The position numbers and the translations under genes were made by a program. Below are positions 57,973 through 64,000 of a DNA stretch of 64,000 bases, one piece after another. The DNA is from Romanomermis culicivorax (Eukaryota; Nematoda; Enoplea; Mermithida; Mermithidae), in the NCBI GenBank assembly GCA_963922205.1, contig CAWUHX010000063.1, positions 1 through 64,000 on the forward strand, given 5' to 3'. Each line of letters starts with the position of its first letter. Position 1 is the stretch's first letter. The notes below the pieces were generated by a model. It made no database searches. It had not been told where the DNA came from and saw only the letters and a program-made list of their open reading frames with translations.

Positions 57973-59071
57973 CTTTTTGGTCTTTCTTTGGTGCTCCACT
58001 TCTATGCGAATGTCTGCGCCGCTGGTTGTCCAATTTGTCGATTTGCATGGCGATTTCCCGACGCAACTTGCCATCATCAGGGTGCCCAACATCTCACGCA
58101 ATCAGTAAATGGTGAAAAATAAGAATAAAATCAGCATAAAGAAGTTGAAATCCTTATTATTCTTGAAAAAAGTGCCAAATATTAATGGTTAGAGATGAAA
58201 TTAGAACACCGCAGATGCACTAAAACAATTGAATGTTAATTGAGTTAAATTACTAGACTTTCTAAGAGCTGGGCTCATACAAAGTCAGATAAATAATCCT
58301 GATTATGCCTGAAACCGGCTCAAAGCACCCGAAAAATGGAGTTTTGATTTTCTAAAACAGACTAGAATGCATCTTTCTGGTCCTGACTCCTGAATTTTTC
58401 TTCAACGTTTGCAGTCAAAATGTTTTCTCTATTGTAATGAAAGTTAAGTTAAAAAACAGTGGCACGGAGCATTTGTATGATAGATGATGCAAGCTTTCTT
58501 GCATATTGCTACCAAATTTTGAGCCTGTGTGCAACCAAATTATTTGGTTTAGTTGCATAATGCAACCTAAGATTTATCTAACTTTTTGTGTGGAGCTATA
58601 GAATTTATTGTCCGGAAATGCATTTTTGTGCTTTTTAAAGCGGTAAATAGGTATGATTGGAAGTGATATGTTCCTACTGTTGTTTCTAAAGCGCGGCTGA
58701 AAAATGTCCTTGGTTTATGTTTATAGATTTCAAATATATTAGCATAGTGTAGATATATGCATGATTTTCTATTGATGTTATCTTAGTTGTAGATTAATTT
58801 TGACTTCAAATTTCCGGTTTAAAGTTCCTTTTCCACTCAGACTCGTAATGATTCATGTCATGATAGATCATAGTTCACTAGTTTTCAGTAAGTAAGTCTC
58901 GTTTCGATTCTAAGCAAAGCGTCGCCTTCAAATAATTGCATGTAATGTTCCGAATTCGAGCGAAAATTTCGAGACAACTGCGCAATCATTTGGATTGATA
59001 TCGATATGCATTTATTATCCTAGTTGTGTTTATTTTGAAGATAATAGCCAGTAGTTTGTATTACTTTGATC
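57973..59071. other. Upstream region of the rabaptin-like gene, with repeat remnants
   Basis: No gene. 58200-58400 is related to the flanks of the hAT element at 41189 and represents the unoccupied version of that site. 58510-58570 has GCAACCAAATT/TTGCATAATGCAACC words like the ends of the 6717-8037 element. The 59042-59047 stops precede the rabaptin ATG in frame. Promoter elements could not be assigned. Confidence 0.5.
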
Positions 59072-59440
59072 ATGCAAGACGATGAGCAGTCAATGGTCAA
59101 TCGTCTGACGGATATTGTCAGTTCAGAATCCCTCGAATACGTAATCTGTGATGTACAACAACTAAAGAAGTCGCGCTCTTGGTCTTCATCATCTCCTCAG
59201 AATTGCAAATCTCAATCGTTGCATTCGATCGGCAATGCGCTTTTCGCTAGTAGCTATAATAGTGACATTCTGCGGAAGAATTTACTGCCTTTCGCTACAC
59301 ATCAAGAGAACGCCAACTCAACCGATTTTTCGCACAATAGAAATGCGACTTTACTTGATCAAAATTTAAGGAGAAATGTCCTCAGCGTCACGGGATGCGA
59401 AATGTGCGCCAATTATGAAATTAAAATGCAGCAGTTACAA
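59072..59440 (+). CDS. RABEP1: Rabaptin-like Rab GTPase-binding effector, first coding exon
   Basis: 123 codons from ATG (in-frame TAA TAG at 59042-59047) to a GTGGGT donor at 59441, ending in phase 0. The N-terminus is acidic, then Ser-rich, and the exon ends with GCEMCANYEIKMQQLQ. A C-x2-C-x-NYE-x2-L/M segment leading into a coiled coil is also found in insect rabaptins. Rabaptins bind GTP-loaded Rab5/Rab4 and Rabex-5 on early endosomes and act in endosome fusion and recycling. The identification rests mainly on the next exon, which joins without a frame change. Confidence 0.78.
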
Positions 59441-59734
59441 GTGGGTGATTTTTTAGATAAATTCCAGAAATGCTTTCTGTAAAATAAGTACGTGACCCGA
59501 CCAAATCAATGGTTCTTTGATAAAATATGCGTTAAATCATATAGAAGTTTCTACGTTTAACCAGATCTGTACTCGATATTTTTCACTGTGAAATACCGAT
59601 TCTAAGCGATTTCGTCATGTGTTCCTTTTGATCTCTGAAATTTATAAAAATGTGGCTTTTCGAAAAGTTCAAAATGATTAATGACAATTAGTAGCTTTTC
59701 GATCACATTCATAAATGTTGAGTGCAATTCTATG

Positions 59735-59909
59735 CAGGGTTTTTTCCGCACTGATCGTTCCGCATCTTGCGGAAATCGCAAAAAAACATTTCCGCGCCAA
59801 CATTAAAAACCACTAAAAACATTGAAAAGTTTCCGTTCCGTGCGGAAAACTCTCCAAAAATTTTCTGCACGACCCCAAAAAAGTCCGCACTGTGCGGAAA
59901 AAATCCCTG
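59735..59909. mobile_element. 175-bp hAT MITE (CAGGGTTTTTTCCGCAC)
   Basis: Left end CAGGGTTTTTTCCGCACTG, right end TGCGGAAAAAATCCCTG. Flanks ATTCTATG (59727-59734) and ATTCTATA (59910-59917), 7 of 8 identical. Clustered TGCGGAAA/TTTCCGCA words fill the element. Confidence 0.88.
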
Positions 59910-61208
59910 ATTCTATATATCACTGGTGTGCCACTACTTCTGTGTGCTGATTTTGAGTTTATCATCAAGAAATTTCTCTCACCATTCTTATATAGTTTCT
60001 GGAAAACTATAACAAGTGAGAGAATATAGTGAAGAAATGAAATGGTTCCCAACTTAGAATGATGTAAAAGATTGATTTTTAGTAGAACACTCCCGTGAAG
60101 TTGAACAGCTTTATTTGTGCGGAAAAATCTGCAATAAGAAGTATGATAGATTTTAGTTAAACCAAATCATATCTAAAAGTTGTTTTCGTTGGAAAGTTGA
60201 TTAACTTCCAAAAGAAATTCATCTCTCGTTTTTACTCTGTTTCAATGTCAAAAGAAGAAGATTACGAACTTTTCATTTCTACTGTTTCTAAATTAGCCAA
60301 TCTTCAGTTATTCTTTATCAACACATTTTATTGAATAATCAGTAGCTGATCGTTGATCATTCAACATGACCAGGCAGCAATTTAATCTTTTGCAGGTCTA
60401 TCCAAATTGTGCTTAATTAAAAAATCATTCCGTGTTTGATATACAGTCAGAATGTGACTAGTACGACAATCATATTTATGTAGTATTTTCGGCTTTGGTT
60501 TTCTTATGAAGAAATAATGGAATTTGCAGTCTGCATCACAAATGCTTATGAGTAACAAAGTTGAGAAACAAATACTTCCACATGCACCATGTTCCACATT
60601 AAGTTGTTCATTAGTATTAGCCCAACTTTAACCATTTTGATAACAGTAATCAACACATAATCGAAACGATTCCCTTTTTTGAGTCATAATGGTGACAGAA
60701 GCATTCAAAGCAACAACTATCAAAGTAACTTACCCCTAACTCAGAGTTAAGTTAAGTGAATGACATCGAAATATTTTTTTTATTTTATTGACATATATGT
60801 TTCACCCACTTCTCCTAGAGTGAAGTATTGTAATTATTCATGACGATAAAATCAAAAATTTTATTTCATGCAACCAAGCGCAAAATCATTCATTCTAAAT
60901 TACAGACATAAATCATAAGAACCAATTTTTCATAAGCCGTCGACCACTAGTTCACAATATATCTAGATTTTGGACTCAACAGTTTTTAAGATTCCAGGGT
61001 GTGTTTTGCCTATTTTTACATTTTTTCCATATTTTCATGTATTAAAAGACATTCTTAAACCTTTTTGACCTGACCATTCCGTACCTTGAACTTTGATGTG
61101 AATGATCTCATAATCGCATATATTTTCCTATTATATTATTGCCAAAAGATCTAAATTAGATTATTCAAATGTCTTTTCAACCTGCATGGCAGACTTGATA
61201 CTATATAA

Positions 61209-62787
61209 TAGGGATGGGCCGGGTATCCGGATCCGCGGATATCCGCCTAAATTTTAGGATCCGGATCTGCTAAACCAGATTTTTTTGGATCCGGATCACA
61301 TCCGGATCCGCTGAACCAAATTTTTTTAAGATCCGGACCCGCTGTGGTCTATGATTAAGATCCGGTCATAATCGGATCTTTATTCACTATTATTCACGTA
61401 AAATTTTGTAGTATTAGAAAACACCAAAAATTTTCCGGCGCTTGGCGCCGGATTTTATAATTCTTTGCAATACTGTTTTTCTACAAATCGTGCTTTCTGG
61501 AGAAAAAATTTCCAGTAAAGGAAAAAATGTTGGCGGTCCTCCTGTATGGAAAAAGCGAATTTTGGTCCATTTCAGAACGTCAAAATCTATTTTTCCAACT
61601 TTTTTGCAACTGTAATTTTAAACATGAAGCCGAGTTTGAATTGAGAAGCATCATGGAACTAACTTTCAGAAATTTCAGGTTTACCTTGAAGTTTTTCAGA
61701 TTTATGAAAGTTATGAGTGTATTTTCTTAATTTGTAAGATGATTATGAAGGACGGGAACTCGAGTGTTATTAGGAAGAAACTTTGTGCGAAAATACATAA
61801 AAGATCATGGTTTTTTCAGTGTACAAAAAAAATTTCTTCGTACAAAGACTTTTTGGCCGATCTTTGTACAGGTACAAAGAGTACAAAAAAACGCTGCAAT
61901 GGTAGCAAAATTATACTTGAGAAACAGTAATTTTTCAACAGTATCACCCTTCAAACGATTTTTGGTAGGATCATAAATTTGACCAGCACCACTGCTGTTC
62001 ATAGGGGACACTTTTTGCTGGTGCTAATTTAAGTTTACTTTCTGCATGAAGCAATTGTCAAGAGACGTTTGAGATTTAAGTTCATGCTCTAATTTGGTTT
62101 TTGAGTTGCTAGGTTCATTTTTTGGCTATCTTTAAAGAAAACACAAAAATTAGTTCTTTAAGATGACTATACTAGCAGCAATTTGTTCCCCAATTACTTC
62201 TATTTTCATTATCTTCTTTTTATTTAGCCGCAAACTGCTTTTACTCGTATATTGCCGTATGTTTCCTCTCCAAATATTTTCTCTGACATCCAGTAGCACA
62301 ACCTTTTCTGGATAACTGTATTCTGCATTTATTGCACTTTGCCTTTTCTTCATCATCTGGGGACACCGTGAATTAGTCCCACACTCTGCTAGTGGAAGAA
62401 AAACTTGAATCCATAATTTCTGAAAAAAAGTTTCCATTTCTATTCATTTCTTTTCTGATGGAGCCAATATTAATCTGAGCATGAATACGATTTAATGAAT
62501 GAAAATTACTAATTAGTACATGTTAACTATTTCAATAAACGAACACCTCAATCATTAATAATCTATTAATCTATTGACACCAACTAATATAAATTCATAC
62601 AACTCAATTTTAGACAAATTAGACATAGTACATATACTTATTGAAAGATCTGGATCCGGTCGGATCTGTTCCTCAAGATCCGGATCCGCTGAGCCAAATT
62701 TTTTTGGATCCGGATCCGCTGAACCAAATTTTTCAAGATCGAGATCCGGATCCGCTGTCGCCAAAAAAGTCGATCTGGCCCGTCCTA
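61209..62787. mobile_element. hAT element with GGATCCGGATCCGC arrays (TSD CTATATAA)
   Basis: Left end TAGGGATGGGCCGGGTATCC, right end GGCCCGTCCTA. Perfect 8-bp duplication CTATATAA at 61201-61208 and 62788-62795. Both ends carry repeated GATCCGGATCCGCTGAACC units. The interior (61424-61930) has the CCGGCGCTTGGCGCCGG hairpin and resembles 38119-38330. No transposase is seen. Confidence 0.93.
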
Positions 62788-63041
62788 CTATATAATAAAC
62801 ATCCGGCTGAAGGTGAAATTGAACTTCCGAACGATCACTGTACGTGATACTCTACGAGAAAAACATTTTCTGCAAATTGTTTAAACTTATTGTGTTCAAC
62901 ATACTCTGTATAAGGCACCGGTACCTGCGGAAGAACCACCTTAGCGCCAGCATCGACAAAAAATGTCGGCACTGAGACACCAATGGAAGCTTTTCACAAA
63001 AATACCGCCTTCAGTTGAAATTTTTTATATGTTCTTTTCAG

Positions 63042-63536
63042 GATAATGAAAAAAGACTACGCCAACAATTGACGAGTAACCAAAGCGTCATGGAAAACTT
63101 CAAAACCGAATTAACGTCCGAAAAAATTTTGCGTTCCGAAAATGAACGAAAATTTGCTGATATGAACGTCGAATTTTCTAACGAACTACAATCATTGAGA
63201 CGGTTATTGCACAATGTCGAATCTAAATTTCAACAAAACGAGCAACTTTTCGATGAAAAATGGCAAGATTGTCAGCAAAAATTCAAAGAAGCCACGGCCA
63301 AAAGTAAAATCTTAAAATCAAAAATGGAAGGCGTCCAAAATCGATACGAAAATTTATTGGGTAAACACAGGACACCAGTTGACGCAATGACGCGCGAAGC
63401 TATCGATTTACCTCAGACAGTTGAAGAATTACATGTTTATTGCCTTAGATTAAGGGAAGAATTGATCGAAGCTAAAATCGCGAAAGACCATTTAGAAGAA
63501 ACTTTGAAATCGGAGTTGCTGTTTGCTAAAGATCAG
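63042..63536 (+). CDS. RABEP1: Rabaptin-like Rab GTPase-binding effector, second coding exon
   Basis: 165 codons between TTCTTTTCAG and a GTATAA donor, phase 0 at both ends, so it joins directly to 59072-59440 and continues beyond the window. It is a heptad-rich coiled coil with many Glu/Lys/Gln (ENFKTELTSEKILRSE.., LHNVESKFQQNEQLF). The last 50 residues carry the rabaptin signature LPQTVEELH, then LREELIEAK..KDHLEETLKSE. In vertebrate and insect rabaptins a similar LP-T-EEL...RE-LI...E-LK-E block precedes the Rab5-binding half. Only the first 288 residues of the protein are in view; known rabaptins are several hundred residues longer. Confidence 0.85.
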
Positions 63537-63591
63537 GTATAAACTCATTAAACGCATGCATTTAATTGAACTCAGAGTTCTATACGAGAGT

Positions 63592-64000
63592 CAGAGCACC
63601 CCATGGGGGGTATGGGGGGGTATTACCCCCGTCTTAGATTTGGAAATTCATTTACTACCCCTATAAAAACAGCTCACTATAGCAAAAAATTTTGGTAGAC
63701 TTCATCCTCTCCTCAGTAGGTTATACTAATTCGAGAAAAATTGCAGAATGTGTGATTCTGAGGAATTACTCACTGTTCTTTTTGACACATTTACTGAGCA
63801 AATGATAATGGGAAAGTATGCAACTTCTGTGCCATATAGCGATTTTTAGGAAAGGATATCAGCACATTAATATATACTACTTGTAGGAAATCATTATAAA
63901 TATAATTGGGAGATGAAATAATGACTTATGTATATGTGATTAATCAAAAAATCGCCCCTTGGGAAGAAAAACATTATGTTCTTAAAATTCTGCCTCTTCA
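63592..64000. mobile_element. hAT element of the CAGAG family, cut by the window end
   Basis: Begins CAGAGCACCCCATGGGGGG only 55 bases after the exon donor at 63536. The rest is nearly identical to the inverted 41189-42183 copy, up to at least CATTATGTTCTTAAAAT. The left flank that should be duplicated is ACGAGAGT (63584-63591). It lies in the next intron of the rabaptin-like gene. Confidence 0.85.

Larger units (their letters stand above)
59441..63041 (+). other. 3.6-kb intron of the rabaptin-like gene
   Basis: From GTGGGT to TTCTTTTCAG. It contains a 175-bp hAT MITE (59735-59909), 1.3 kb without recognisable features (59918-61200) and a hAT element (61209-62787). No further exon is recognised. 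Confidence 0.65.

Noticed and set aside
62574-62847. Asp/Pro/Ser-rich repeat peptides
   Set aside because: They are translations of the GGATCCGGATCC subterminal array of the hAT element at 61209-62787.

Overview
The window looks like AT-rich nuclear DNA of an invertebrate metazoan. Host genes are sparse, split by GT-AG introns, and buried in transposable elements. Two host genes are recognisable on the plus strand. One is a two-exon CUSTOS (C12orf43)-like gene: coding exons 25255-25541 and 33077-33344, joined in matching phase across a 7.5 kb intron. The other is the 5' part of a rabaptin (Rab GTPase-binding effector)-like gene: exons 59072-59440 and 63042-63536, matching phase 0, continuing past the window. 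The phylum cannot be fixed from the sequence; an arthropod- or nematode-like animal is my best guess.

Layout: 0.1-4.15 kb holds a decayed Polinton/Maverick-type family-B DNA polymerase gene cut by several 50-72 nt introns. 4.2-8.4 kb holds inverted-repeat elements and a hAT element (8-bp target duplication) that itself contains a G-tract MITE. 8.4-23.6 kb is a complete Ty3/gypsy retrotransposon, element A: 572-bp LTRs, 4-bp target duplication GGTC, inserted into another G-tract MITE. Element A carries a hAT transposon inside its 5' LTR and a hAT MITE between its integrase and third ORF. 23.6-33.3 kb holds more hAT-type elements and the CUSTOS-like gene. 33.3-45.5 kb is a mosaic of nested hAT MITEs, many with 8-bp target duplications visible. 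45.5-58.0 kb is a second Ty3/gypsy element, element B, on the minus strand with about 495-bp LTRs. 58-64 kb holds the rabaptin-like gene with hAT elements in and after its intron.

The most interesting observation is in the two gypsy elements. Both carry a long extra coding region (ORF3) between integrase and 3' LTR, collinear and related between them. It begins with a DEDDy 3'-5' exonuclease domain of the RNase D/WRN type, with FDVE, G-x(5-6)-D and YxxLD motifs in both copies. A middle domain, a low-complexity linker and a helical C-terminal domain follow, none of which I recognise. A retrotransposon lineage that codes its own exonuclease is, to my knowledge, not a standard gypsy architecture. 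Both copies are decayed by stops and frameshifts, but their shared architecture shows it was ancestral rather than a chance capture in one copy.

Almost every other open frame is short and non-coding. I saw no rRNA, convincing tRNA, CRISPR or bacterial feature.
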